From assembly GCA_002307175.1 (NCBI GenBank), contig DBTS01000140.1, forward strand, positions 5,057 through 69,056: a stretch of 64,000 nucleotides of DNA, in the 5' to 3' direction. Both the position numbers and the translations under genes were made by a program. Shown piece by piece: positions 7,468 through 15,744 of this stretch (its first letter is position 1; the number at the start of each line of letters is the position of its first letter). The notes beneath the pieces are model-generated. The model saw only the letters and a list, made by a program, of their open reading frames with translations. It was not told where the DNA came from and did no database searches. Source of the stretch: Rhodocyclaceae bacterium UBA1310 (GTDB lineage Bacteria; Pseudomonadota; Gammaproteobacteria; Burkholderiales; Rhodocyclaceae).

Positions 7468-7481
7468 CTTTATGAATTCTG

Positions 7482-7558
7482 TGGGGCGGCATACCGGGAT
7501 CGAACCGGTGACAACTGGAATCACAATCCAGTGCTCTACCTACTGAGCTAATGCCGCC
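7482..7558 (-). tRNA. tRNA-His (GTG)
   Basis: A full cloverleaf on the minus strand with anticodon GTG in a CTGGA/TCCAG stem, the extra G(-1) paired with C73, and an encoded CCA. Its 3' end faces the integrase, making it the likely attachment gene. Confidence 0.95.
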
Positions 7559-7589
7559 ATTGATACGTTTGCTACTATAACATCTTTTC

Positions 7590-7666
7590 TGGCCTGCCCG
7601 AAGGGAATCGAACCCCTAACCTACGGCTTAGAAGGCCGTTGCTCTATCCAGTTGAGCTACGGGCAG
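7590..7666 (-). tRNA. tRNA-Arg (TCT)
   Basis: Acceptor stem CTGCCCG/CGGGCAG, anticodon TCT in an ACGGC/GCCGT stem, T-loop TTCGATT and an encoded CCA. Confidence 0.95.
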
Positions 7667-7720
7667 TTCCTTGTCGAGCAGTTCCCCGGGCACCTTCCCC
7701 ATGCGCTTGGCAAGGGAAGC

Positions 7721-7797
<77 letters not shown>

Positions 7798-7888
7798 AGG
7801 GAGAAGAATTGTATGCGAAGATTCAGACGAAAGTCAAACCTCTTTTTGTAGTTCACTTCTCGAAAGGGATTGAATGCTTCCCCTGGCC

Positions 7889-9175
7889 CTAGGCCAGTAC
7901 CATGGCCATCACGCCCAGCACCAGCATGCAGCAGGTGGCCGACAGGATGCGTCTGCCCAGCCCCGGGCTCCCCAGCACACCCGCCAGGGCGGCCTTGATC
8001 ACGGTGTTTGAGAGCACGCAAACGACAACCGCCTGAGCCGCCGGGGCGAAAGGCACCGATCCACCCGCCTGACTGGTCATTGCCAGCGTGATTGCATCCA
8101 CATCCGTAGTGCCTGCCAGCACTGCCACATACACCAGCCCGGCTACCGGCAGTACGCGTTTGGCCAGTTCGACCATCAGCAACACCGCAGCAAAGAGCAG
8201 CCCGAATTTCGTGGCTGACCAGAGACTGAAGGGGTTTTTCAGACTGACTGCACCTACCGGGTCGGGGCTTGCTTCCCGCAGGCTGCGCAGGTAGTAGACG
8301 ACAGCAAAACCAAGGTTGATGAACAGCATCGTGGCGTACGGCCATACCATGGGCAGAAAGAGCGCCGGATTGAGGAGCAGAACCATCCCGCCGACACGCA
8401 GGAACATTACCACCCAGGCCATCAGGATGCCTGCTGCATAGGCATCGTCGCGTACGCCGACCGACGCCCCGGTGCGACTCTCTCGCGCCATGGACAGGGT
8501 GACCGCCGTGGATGACACCAGCCCTCCAGAGATCCCTGTTACGGCCACGCCACGCGCACTGCCAAGTGAGCGGATCGCCACATAGCCCACCAGTGACAGC
8601 GCTGATATCAGCACCACCAACAACCATAACTGATAGGGATTCAGAACCCCCCAGGGATCGACGGCCTTGTGTGGCAATAGCGGCAATACAATGAAGCTGG
8701 CGATAAGCAGCTTAAGCCCGGCAAAGATATCTTCCTGGCCCAGTTTCTGGATTGCGCCATGCAGGGGGTCCTTGAATGCCAGGACCGAGGTATTGAACAC
8801 GGCAAGCCCGACGGCTACTCCGGCATAGCCAAACATCACCGCCGCCCCCAGAAGAAAAACAGTAACGCCAGCAAGTGCAGTGGTTAATCCGACGGCAGTG
8901 GCATCCGTGCGTTTTTCAAGCACATAGGCCACCGCAATCAGCACCAGCATCCCGCCGAGCAAGACGCCAAAGATCAGCGGCATGGCCATCTGCTGTGCCA
9001 GCCACGCAGAGAGAGCCCCAGCTTCGGCCAGCAGCATGAAGGTGCGCACTCCTGCAAACGAGGGGTGATGCGAGGATTCTTTTTTCTTTTCCCGCTCGAT
9101 GCCAAGCAGAGCACCAATCAACAAGGCAATCGCGAATGACTGGGCGAGCCCCAAAGCCGTGGTCTGTGCGAACAT
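7889..9175 (-). CDS. MgtC/SapB-DUF4010 membrane protein
   Basis: This is a polytopic membrane protein of 428 residues. The N-terminal third has the MgtC/SapB pattern (ALLIGALLGIEREKK, then a second helix pair), and the remaining two thirds are a DUF4010-type array of hydrophobic helices. I count roughly 12 membrane segments. Proteins of this architecture are annotated as MgtC family but transport has not been shown, and the substrate is unknown. The ATG at 9175 is preceded by GGAGG; the longer reading from a TTG at 9187 would start inside that ribosome binding site. It is transcribed alone, after the slyD terminator. Confidence 0.85.
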   Translation of the reverse strand: MFAQTTALGLAQSFAIALLIGALLGIEREKKKESSHHPSFAGVRTFMLLAEAGALSAWLAQQMAMPLIFGVLLGGMLVLIAVAYVLEKRTDATAVGLTTALAGVTVFLLGAAVMFGYAGVAVGLAVFNTSVLAFKDPLHGAIQKLGQEDIFAGLKLLIASFIVLPLLPHKAVDPWGVLNPYQLWLLVVLISALSLVGYVAIRSLGSARGVAVTGISGGLVSSTAVTLSMARESRTGASVGVRDDAYAAGILMAWVVMFLRVGGMVLLLNPALFLPMVWPYATMLFINLGFAVVYYLRSLREASPDPVGAVSLKNPFSLWSATKFGLLFAAVLLMVELAKRVLPVAGLVYVAVLAGTTDVDAITLAMTSQAGGSVPFAPAAQAVVVCVLSNTVIKAALAGVLGSPGLGRRILSATCCMLVLGVMAMVLA

Positions 9176-9204
9176 GAATGCCTCCAAAATCCTTCAGCAC
9201 AAAC

Positions 9205-9232
9205 AAAAACAGGCCACCAAGGGCCTGTTTTT
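9205..9232 (-). terminator. slyD terminator
   Basis: AAAAACAGGCC (9205-9215) pairs with GGCCTGTTTTT (9222-9232), giving a strong stem ending in a T run just after slyD. Confidence 0.8.
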
Positions 9233-9262
9233 CATCCGCCACGCGCCTGGGCGCGCAGAGTA

Positions 9263-9745
9263 TCAGTGGTGGTGATGGCCGTGCGGGCCATGCACGTGAC
9301 CATGCTCGAGTTCCTCGGCGCTGGCCATGCGCACTTCCTTCACGAGGATGTCGAAAATCAGCGCCATACCAGCCAGGGGATGATTGCCGTCGACGACAAC
9401 CTTTTTGTCCGCCACATCGGTAACGCGGAAGGTCATGTCGTCTTCGCCGTCATCACCCACTCGTTCGAAAGCCATGCCGACTTCGACATTGGAGGGGAAC
9501 AATTCACGCTCCTCCACCAGCACCAGACTTTCGTCATAATCACCAAAGGCTTCATCAGGCTGCAGCTTGATGTTGAGCTTTTCGCCTTCTTTCAGACCAT
9601 GCAGCTTTTCTTCAAGCAGGGGAAAGATCGCATCGTAGCCGCCGTGCAGATAAACAAGCGGCGTGGTGCCATCATCCACTACGTTGCCATCTGGATCGCT
9701 TACCTTGCACTCAAGCGTGACCACCGCGTTCTTGACGATTTCCAT
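9263..9745 (-). CDS. slyD: FKBP-type prolyl isomerase SlyD
   Basis: This 160-residue cytoplasmic peptidyl-prolyl cis-trans isomerase/chaperone also binds nickel. The FKBP domain opens with VTLECKVSDPDGNVVDD and contains PLVYLHGGYDAIFPLLEEKL. The inserted-in-flap chaperone region (about residues 70-125) carries the FPSNVEVGMAF and GNHPLAGMALIFDI segments typical of SlyD. The tail is His-rich (GHVHGPHGHHHH), a metal-binding extension characteristic of this protein. It overlaps the 3' end of the upstream redoxin gene by 35 bp, so the two are probably co-transcribed, and a strong terminator follows. Confidence 0.93.
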   Translation of the reverse strand: MEIVKNAVVTLECKVSDPDGNVVDDGTTPLVYLHGGYDAIFPLLEEKLHGLKEGEKLNIKLQPDEAFGDYDESLVLVEERELFPSNVEVGMAFERVGDDGEDDMTFRVTDVADKKVVVDGNHPLAGMALIFDILVKEVRMASAEELEHGHVHGPHGHHHH

Positions 9746-10310
9746 TCTTACTCCCGGCTGAAGTTGATTTGAGCAGCTCTAGCAACCTTGCGGTGTGATC
9801 GCTGCGTACATCGATATTGTAATCTGCCAGAAGCACCAAACCATCATTTCCGATCACAAAAGTGCTGCGTAACACCGTTGGTCGGTTCATTCCATTCACC
9901 AATCGTTCCTGCCAGACACCGTACCGACGGCAGACCTCGCCCTCCGGATCTGCCAGCAACTCGATGGCAATCCCGTGCTCATCACGGAAATCAGCGTGTG
10001 CCAGGCAATCATCCATGCTGATGCCCACCACCACAGCCCCCAGGCGCTCAAAATCCTGATCGTGATCGGAAAAAGAGATCGTCTGGCGGATACTCGAAGG
10101 CATGGCATCACGGGGATAGAAATACAGAATCACCACTTTTTCGGCCAGCGCAGACTCCAGTGAAAAAGTCTCCATATCTGGCGTGGGCAGACTGAAAAAT
10201 GGCGCCACGGAGCCTTCTGCAAGCAACTGTGAAGGATCACACACGCTATCGCCTACCGGCATTGCGCCCGCGATAATTGCCTCACCTGACCAAACTGCGC
10301 GATGTTCCAT
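9711..10310 (-). CDS. Peroxiredoxin-like protein lacking the peroxidatic Cys
   Basis: The 199-residue AhpC/TSA (BCP-like) thioredoxin-fold protein has its core beginning near residue 30 (GSVAPFFSLPTPD). At the active site the usual FYPKD-x2-PGC-T reads FYPRDAMPSSI, placing S73 where the peroxidatic cysteine should be. The C-terminal part keeps the family features (GISMDD, ELLADPEGEVCRRYGV, RSTFVIG). Without this cysteine ordinary peroxidase chemistry is not expected; a structural, regulatory or chaperone-like role is possible. The ATG at 10310 has GGGAGAG upstream. It is followed by, and overlaps, slyD and is divergent from mrp. Confidence 0.8.
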   Translation of the reverse strand: MEHRAVWSGEAIIAGAMPVGDSVCDPSQLLAEGSVAPFFSLPTPDMETFSLESALAEKVVILYFYPRDAMPSSIRQTISFSDHDQDFERLGAVVVGISMDDCLAHADFRDEHGIAIELLADPEGEVCRRYGVWQERLVNGMNRPTVLRSTFVIGNDGLVLLADYNIDVRSDHTARLLELLKSTSAGSKNGNRQERGGHA

Positions 10311-10477
10311 GCCACTCTCCCGCTCTGCTCCCACTTTCTGCATAGACGGCGCCATGCAGAACAACAAGAAGAACTCAGTTTTGCCTCGGGTTCACCATAA
10401 TGTCGGGCATCAAAAATCCGACACGACTTTGGGAGCCATGATAAACTTGACAAAACTAATCAAGTATTCAAATCCCC

Positions 10478-11572
10478 ATGTCAACAACTGACTCCCAACT
10501 CCTCGCCTTTGTTGGCGAACTGACTGATCCGAATACGAGCAAATCCTATGCCTCCGCCAAGGCTGTGCGCACGGCAAGCCTCGCTGCGGATGGACTGGCA
10601 AGCATCGCCATCGAGCTTGGTTACCCGGCAGCCACCCAGGTAGCGCCGATTCAGGCGCAGGTCACTGCGGCGCTCAGCGCACTGCCAGACGTGAAACGGG
10701 TGGAAGTGTCAGTCACGAGCAAGATCGTTGCGCACACCGTTCAGGGCAATGTGCCCCTGTTGCCGGGGGTAAAAAATATCATCGCCGTCTCATCTGGCAA
10801 GGGTGGCGTAGGCAAGAGCACCACTGCGGTGAATCTGGCCCTTGCGCTGTCCCACGAAGGTGCACGGGTGGGCATTCTGGACGCAGACATTTATGGCCCC
10901 AGCCAGCCCCAGATGCTGGGCATCGCGGAAGCGCAGCCGGAATCGACTGATGGCAAGACCATGCAGCCGCTTGAGGCCTACGGCCTGCAGGCCAATTCGA
11001 TTGGCTTCCTGATTGACCCCGAACAACCCATGGTGTGGCGTGGCCCGCTGGTAACACAGGCACTGCGTCAGCTGCTATTCGACACACAATGGAAGAACCT
11101 TGATTACCTTGTCATTGACATGCCTCCCGGGACTGGCGACATCCAGCTCACCCTGGCACAGAGCGTTCCCGTGACCGGAGCGGTCATCGTCACCACACCG
11201 CAGGACATCGCTCTGCTGGACGCCCGCAAGGGCTTGAAGATGTTCGAAAAGGTGGGCATCCCCATCCTCGGCATCATCGAAAACATGAGCATCCACATCT
11301 GTTCGAACTGCGGCCACGCCGAGCATATCTTCGGCGCGGGCGGTGGCGAATCAATGTGTCAGGAGTACGGCGTACCCTTCCTGGGAGACTTGCCACTGGA
11401 CATCCGTATCCGTACCCAGACAGATGCCGGCAAACCCACGGTTGTGGCCGAGCCGGAAGGCCAACTGACCCAGGCTTATCTCGGCATCGCCCGCCGCGTG
11501 GCCATCAGCATCGCCGAGAAGCAGCGCGACATGCGCCTGCGGGTGCCAACGATCGTGGTCAACAAGGACTGA
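10478..11572 (+). CDS. apbC: Mrp/ApbC iron-sulfur carrier ATPase
   Basis: This 364-residue P-loop NTPase of the Mrp/NBP35 family carries [4Fe-4S] clusters to target apoproteins in the cytoplasm. An N-terminal MIP18/DUF59-like domain occupies about residues 1-90. The deviant Walker A SSGKGGVGKSTTAVNLA starts near residue 105. A Walker B-like DYLVIDMPPGTGD and the cluster-binding CSNCG (an intersubunit CxxC) follow in the usual order. Length is normal. The gene is divergent from the redoxin-slyD pair and lies 3 bp before a cytochrome c gene, with which it is probably co-transcribed. Confidence 0.93.
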   Translation: MSTTDSQLLAFVGELTDPNTSKSYASAKAVRTASLAADGLASIAIELGYPAATQVAPIQAQVTAALSALPDVKRVEVSVTSKIVAHTVQGNVPLLPGVKNIIAVSSGKGGVGKSTTAVNLALALSHEGARVGILDADIYGPSQPQMLGIAEAQPESTDGKTMQPLEAYGLQANSIGFLIDPEQPMVWRGPLVTQALRQLLFDTQWKNLDYLVIDMPPGTGDIQLTLAQSVPVTGAVIVTTPQDIALLDARKGLKMFEKVGIPILGIIENMSIHICSNCGHAEHIFGAGGGESMCQEYGVPFLGDLPLDIRIRTQTDAGKPTVVAEPEGQLTQAYLGIARRVAISIAEKQRDMRLRVPTIVVNKD

Positions 11573-11575
11573 GCC

Positions 11576-11953
11576 ATGCGCCTGCCAGCCATTGGCTGCG
11601 CCACTCTGCTTCTGGCGCTGGCCGGTACGCCCCTCGCCCAGGCAGGGGATACCGGTGCGCCGGGAGAGAAACTCTTCACAAATGCCTGCTCGGACTGTCA
11701 TTCGGTGGAAGCCGGCAAGAACAAACGCGGCCCAAGTCTGCATGGCCTGGTCGGTCGCCCGGCTGCAAGCGTCCCCAACTACAGCTATTCGGATGCCATG
11801 AAGGCGTCGCACATTGTGTGGACGCCGGACAGGCTGGCCCGCTATCTTGCCGCGCCGAAAACGGACGTACCGGGTACCAAGATGCGCATGCTGCTGCACC
11901 CCTCCCCTGCTGAAATCAATACACTGATCGCTTGGCTGCAGCAGCAGAAGTAG
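11576..11953 (+). CDS. Periplasmic class I cytochrome c
   Basis: The protein has 125 residues. A cleavable signal peptide (about residues 1-23, ending AQA) directs it to the periplasm. The haem motif is C38-x2-C41-H42 (CSDCH), and the axial Met is in PGTKM about two thirds along, as in mitochondrial-type soluble cytochromes c. It would carry single electrons in the periplasm; the partner is not evident. It follows mrp with a 3-bp gap, although the functional link is unclear. Confidence 0.9.
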   Translation: MRLPAIGCATLLLALAGTPLAQAGDTGAPGEKLFTNACSDCHSVEAGKNKRGPSLHGLVGRPAASVPNYSYSDAMKASHIVWTPDRLARYLAAPKTDVPGTKMRMLLHPSPAEINTLIAWLQQQK

Positions 11954-12113
11954 TTAGAGGAACAATCCCAAATTTAGCAATAATCATTTACAAAACAAAT
12001 CATTTATCCCGGCAACGGCGCAGACTTACAGTCACCACACCGCATCTCACCTTGCGTACGCAACTCCACTGCATGCACAAAGGCCAATCCGATGCACTGT
12101 TGAGGGAACCATC

Positions 12114-12575
12114 ATGAGCCAGCCTGCCGGACACACCACCCATCTGACGTTTGCGGAAGACACCCTGCAGCTGTCGCAAGGCAGCACCACGATCATTGCG
12201 CAGCTCAAACCGGAACGTATCACCCGACAGTACTTCCGGCATTCGCCGCCCACACCGACGGAGCTTGAGTATGCCATCCAGGACGTGGAAGACAGTCTGC
12301 ACCCTGCCTACGGCCACATCGGCGGCGGCAGTCTGGGCGCCCCTGTGGATGCTCTGCATGGTCTGACAGCCTTTCTGGCGCTGCCGGCAGATACCGAAGC
12401 GTTTCCCCGAGACAACATTGAAGCTGGCTTTTCGCGCCTTGCCGCACTCAGCGAAGGCCGCCCCCTGAGTCTGGACCCACTCCCACCGGACGCCCATTTT
12501 GCTGCCACGCTGCTGATCATCAGGGAACTGATGCATCACCTTGATTTCAGTGATTTACGCCTGGAAAAGCAGTAG
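12114..12575 (+). CDS. Conserved-looking protein, unknown
   Basis: This is a 153-residue soluble protein with no signal peptide. A GAGGG ribosome binding site precedes the ATG at 12114. The middle contains PTPTELEYAIQDVEDSL and then a GGGSLGAPVDALHGL segment. Short early beta-like strands precede a helical second half that ends in a charged tail. I do not recognise the family. Codon use is like that of its neighbours, so it looks native. It stands between the mrp-cytochrome pair and dcd on the same strand, with gaps over 100 bp on both sides, suggesting its own transcript. Confidence 0.7.
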   Translation: MSQPAGHTTHLTFAEDTLQLSQGSTTIIAQLKPERITRQYFRHSPPTPTELEYAIQDVEDSLHPAYGHIGGGSLGAPVDALHGLTAFLALPADTEAFPRDNIEAGFSRLAALSEGRPLSLDPLPPDAHFAATLLIIRELMHHLDFSDLRLEKQ

Positions 12576-12686
12576 AAACCAGCCCTGCAACAAAGTGTTG
12601 GAAAAAAGCCGAAAAAAAGCCCCCACCTTTGCGCCAATGCCCTTAGAATGCGCGCTTCCAGTACCCCCAATTACAAGACTATTCCC

Positions 12687-13253
12687 GTGAGTATCAAGTC
12701 AGACAGATGGATCCGCGAAATGGCGGAAAAACATGGCATGATCGAGCCCTTCGAGCCCGGTCTGGTGCGCGAAACCAATGGTCAGAAGATTGTTTCTTAC
12801 GGCACCTCGAGCTATGGCTACGACATCCGTTGCGCCCGCGAATTCAAGGTATTCACGAACATCAACTCGACCATCGTGGACCCCAAGGCCTTCGATCCGA
12901 AGTCGTTTGTCGAAATCGAGGGGGATTACTGCCTGATTCCGCCGAATTCGTTTGCGCTGGCACGGACCGTCGAGTATTTCCGCATTCCCCGCTCGGTGCT
13001 GACCGTGTGCCTGGGCAAGAGTACCTATGCGCGTTGCGGCATCATCGTCAACGTCACGCCCTTCGAGCCGGAATGGGAAGGCTACGTCACGCTCGAATTC
13101 TCGAATACCACCCCTCTGCCCGCCAAGATCTATGCAGGAGAGGGCTGTGCACAGGTATTGTTCTTCGAATCCGATGAAGTCTGCGAAACTTCATACCGGG
13201 ATCGTGGCGGCAAGTATCAGGGGCAGGTCGGCGTGACCTTGCCCAAAATATAG
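12687..13253 (+). CDS. dcd: dCTP deaminase
   Basis: The protein has 188 residues, the standard length. It deaminates dCTP to dUTP, feeding dTMP synthesis. The GTG at 12687 gives the typical MSIKSDRWIREMAEKHGMIEPF start; the longer ORF from 12648 adds unrelated residues. Conserved blocks are SYGTSSYGYDIRC, KSTYARCGIIVNVTPFEPEWEG with the catalytic Glu (in WEGYVTLEFSNT), and the C-terminal KYQGQVGVTLPKI nucleotide lid. It is transcribed ahead of the amino-acid decarboxylase, probably with its own terminator. Confidence 0.95.
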   Translation: MSIKSDRWIREMAEKHGMIEPFEPGLVRETNGQKIVSYGTSSYGYDIRCAREFKVFTNINSTIVDPKAFDPKSFVEIEGDYCLIPPNSFALARTVEYFRIPRSVLTVCLGKSTYARCGIIVNVTPFEPEWEGYVTLEFSNTTPLPAKIYAGEGCAQVLFFESDEVCETSYRDRGGKYQGQVGVTLPKI

Positions 13254-13290
13254 TGACCATCGCCTATCGACCAGATCTGCACGATTTTCG

Positions 13291-13323
13291 GGCCGCCACA
13301 AGCACACCGCTTCGCGGCCTTTT
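13291..13323 (+). terminator. Possible dcd terminator
   Basis: GGCCGC (13291-13296) and GCGGCC (13314-13319), followed by TTTT, lie just after dcd. The loop is long, so strength is uncertain. Confidence 0.45.
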
Positions 13324-13426
13324 GCATTCTTTGGGCCGCGTGCCGTCACAGCCCGTCACGCACAAGCAACTGTAACCACGCTGCCTCATGATGGGTGCAG
13401 CCACTATCTGACAGACAGGAAATGCC

Positions 13427-15664
13427 ATGCGCTTCCACTTTCCTATCATCATCATCGACGAAGACTTCCGCTCGGAGAACACCAGCGGATTCGGCATCCG
13501 GGCGCTCGTCAATGCCCTGGAGGCCGAGGGTATGGAAGTCATGGGCGTCACGAGTTACGGGGATCTGGCGTCTTTCGCCCAGCAGCAAAGCCGTGCCTCG
13601 GGCTTCATCCTCTCCATCGACGATGATGACTTCACCAGCGAAGAAGCCGACGACACAATCGCCGAACTGCGTGCCTTCGTCGACGAAATCCGCTGCCGCA
13701 ATTCCGAAATCCCGATCTTCCTGTACGGCGAAACACGCACTTCCCGCCACATCCCCAACGATGTGCTGCGCGAACTGCACGGTTTCATCCACATGTTCGA
13801 AGATACCCCGGAATTCATCGCGCGCTACGTTATCCGCGAAGCCAAGGATTACCTGGAAAGCCTCGCCCCGCCGTTTTTCCGCGCCCTTACGCACTACGCC
13901 GCAGATGGCTCGTATTCCTGGCACTGCCCGGGCCACTCGGGTGGCGTGGCGTTCCTGAAGAGCCCGGTGGGGCAGATGTTCCACCAGTTCTTTGGCGAGA
14001 ACATGCTGCGCGCCGACGTCTGCAATGCCGTTGATGAACTCGGTCAGTTGCTCGACCACACCGGCCCTGTGGCAGCCTCGGAACGCAATGCTGCACGCAT
14101 TTTCCATGCGGACCATCTGTTCTTCGTCACCAACGGCACTTCGACCTCGAACAAAATCGTCTGGAACTCCACCGTTGCGCCGGGCGACGTGGTGGTGGTG
14201 GACCGTAACTGCCACAAGTCCATTCTCCACTCGATCATCATGACCGGCGCCATCCCGGTGTTCCTGATGCCCACGCGCAACCATTTTGGCATCATCGGGC
14301 CAATCCCGCGCAGCGAATTCCTGTGGGAAAACATTCAGAAGAAGATCGCCAGAAATCCGTTTGTGACTGACAAAAACGTCCGCCCGCGGGTGCTCACGAT
14401 CACCCAGAGCACCTATGACGGTGTTCTGTACAACGTGGAAGAAATCAAGGAAGAACTTGACGGCAAAATCGACACCCTGCACTTCGACGAAGCCTGGCTG
14501 CCGCACGCAGCATTCCATGATTTCTATGGCGACTACCACGCCATCGGCGAAAACCGCGCACCATGCAAGGAATCCATGATCTTTGCCACGCAATCCACGC
14601 ACAAGCTGCTGGCAGGCCTCTCGCAGGCTTCCCAGATCCTCGTGCAGGATTCCGAGACCCGCAAGCTCGACAAGGATCTCTTCAACGAGGCCTATCTGAT
14701 GCACACCTCTACCAGCCCGCAGTATTCGATCATTGCTTCCTGCGATGTGGCGGCTGCGATGATGGAGCCTCCGGGAGGCACTGCACTGGTCGAGGAGTCC
14801 ATCGCCGAAGCGATGGAGTTCCGCCGTGCCATGCGCAAGGTGGATGAAGACTGGGGCGCCGACTGGTGGTTCAAGGTCTGGGGCCCGGATTACCTCGCTG
14901 CCGAAGGTATGGGCGTGCGCGAAGACTGGATGCTCAAGGCCAATGACCACTGGCATGGCTTCGGCAATCTCGCCGAAGGCTTCAACATGCTCGACCCGAT
15001 CAAGGCCACCGTGATCACCCCGGGGATGAATGTGGACGGCGAATTTGCCTCCTCCGGCATCCCTGCCAACCTGCTCACGAAGTATCTGGCCGAACACGGC
15101 ATCATCGTCGAGAAGTGCGGCCTGTATTCATTCTTCATTATGTTCACGATCGGCATCACCAAGGGCCGCTGGAACACACTGGTGACCGAACTGCAGCAGT
15201 TCAAGGATGCCTACGACCAGAACCATCCGATGTGGCGCCTGATGCCGGAATTCATCGGCAAGCATCCGCGCTATGAAAAGCTGGGGTTGCGCGATCTTTG
15301 CCAGCAGATCCACACAGTGTACAAAGATCGCGATGTGGCGCGCCTGACCACCGAAATGTATCTCTCGGATATGGAACCCGCCATGCGCCCGGCAGATGCG
15401 TGGTCAAAGATGGCGCACCGCGAGATCGAACGCGTGGCGATTGATGACCTGGAAGGCCGCGTTACCGCCATGCTGGTGACGCCTTATCCTCCGGGCATCC
15501 CGCTGCTGATTCCGGGCGAACGCTTCAACAAGACAATCGTGGACTATCTCAAATTCGCCCGCGAGTTCAACGAGCAGTTCCCCGGCTTCGAAACTGACAT
15601 TCACGGGCTGGTCAAGGAGCAGCGCGATGGCCGCACCTACTATTGCGTAGACTGCGTAAAGTAA
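13427..15664 (+). CDS. Arg/Lys/Orn decarboxylase (PLP, inducible type)
   Basis: This 745-residue fold-type I PLP decarboxylase of the large bacterial group includes LdcI/CadA, AdiA and SpeC/SpeF. An N-terminal receiver-like wing domain (about 1-125) precedes the PLP core. The core carries PGHSGGVAF, VVDRNCHKSI, HFDEAW, and the Schiff-base Lys in QSTHKLLAGLSQ (near residue 390). A C-terminal domain ends in PYPPGIPLLIPGERF and PGFETDIHG. The cytoplasmic reaction removes CO2 from a basic amino acid, giving a polyamine precursor or acid resistance. Parts of the C-terminal half read closest to lysine decarboxylase, but I cannot fix the substrate. No antiporter gene is nearby. Confidence 0.9.
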   Translation: MRFHFPIIIIDEDFRSENTSGFGIRALVNALEAEGMEVMGVTSYGDLASFAQQQSRASGFILSIDDDDFTSEEADDTIAELRAFVDEIRCRNSEIPIFLYGETRTSRHIPNDVLRELHGFIHMFEDTPEFIARYVIREAKDYLESLAPPFFRALTHYAADGSYSWHCPGHSGGVAFLKSPVGQMFHQFFGENMLRADVCNAVDELGQLLDHTGPVAASERNAARIFHADHLFFVTNGTSTSNKIVWNSTVAPGDVVVVDRNCHKSILHSIIMTGAIPVFLMPTRNHFGIIGPIPRSEFLWENIQKKIARNPFVTDKNVRPRVLTITQSTYDGVLYNVEEIKEELDGKIDTLHFDEAWLPHAAFHDFYGDYHAIGENRAPCKESMIFATQSTHKLLAGLSQASQILVQDSETRKLDKDLFNEAYLMHTSTSPQYSIIASCDVAAAMMEPPGGTALVEESIAEAMEFRRAMRKVDEDWGADWWFKVWGPDYLAAEGMGVREDWMLKANDHWHGFGNLAEGFNMLDPIKATVITPGMNVDGEFASSGIPANLLTKYLAEHGIIVEKCGLYSFFIMFTIGITKGRWNTLVTELQQFKDAYDQNHPMWRLMPEFIGKHPRYEKLGLRDLCQQIHTVYKDRDVARLTTEMYLSDMEPAMRPADAWSKMAHREIERVAIDDLEGRVTAMLVTPYPPGIPLLIPGERFNKTIVDYLKFAREFNEQFPGFETDIHGLVKEQRDGRTYYCVDCVK

Positions 15665-15702
15665 AACTGACGAATCCCGCCGCCATGTAGTCTGTATGTC
15701 AT

Positions 15703-15740
15703 CTGCGCCTTTCAGAATATGTATTTTTTGAAAGGCGCAG
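15703..15740 (+). promoter_or_regulatory. 12-bp hairpin covering the ribosome binding site
   Basis: CTGCGCCTTTCA (15703-15714) and TGAAAGGCGCAG (15729-15740) are perfectly complementary, with a 14-base AT-rich loop. The right arm contains AAAGG (15731-15735), the only plausible Shine-Dalgarno for the start at 15745. It may sequester the site, or it may simply end the upstream decarboxylase transcript. Confidence 0.55.
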
Positions 15741-15744
15741 CAGC

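Larger units (their letters stand above)
1..7481. mobile_element. P2-related prophage or satellite, right-hand part
   Basis: The stretch carries a minus-strand repressor, then a plus-strand run of YdaT-like, Ogr-like, gpA-like replication, small and DUF4224 genes ending in a tyrosine integrase next to the 3' end of tRNA-His. That is the early-region layout of P2-type phages. No capsid, terminase, lysis or tail gene is visible, so either they lie left of position 1 or this is a satellite or remnant. The right boundary is inferred from the tRNA; I did not find the matching copy of the tRNA 3' end, so the left end should be outside the window. Confidence 0.85.

Noticed and set aside
13346..15097. 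583-codon minus-strand ORF opposite the amino-acid decarboxylase
   Set aside because: The plus-strand enzyme has all PLP-decarboxylase motifs; the antisense frame is His/Gly-rich with no domain.
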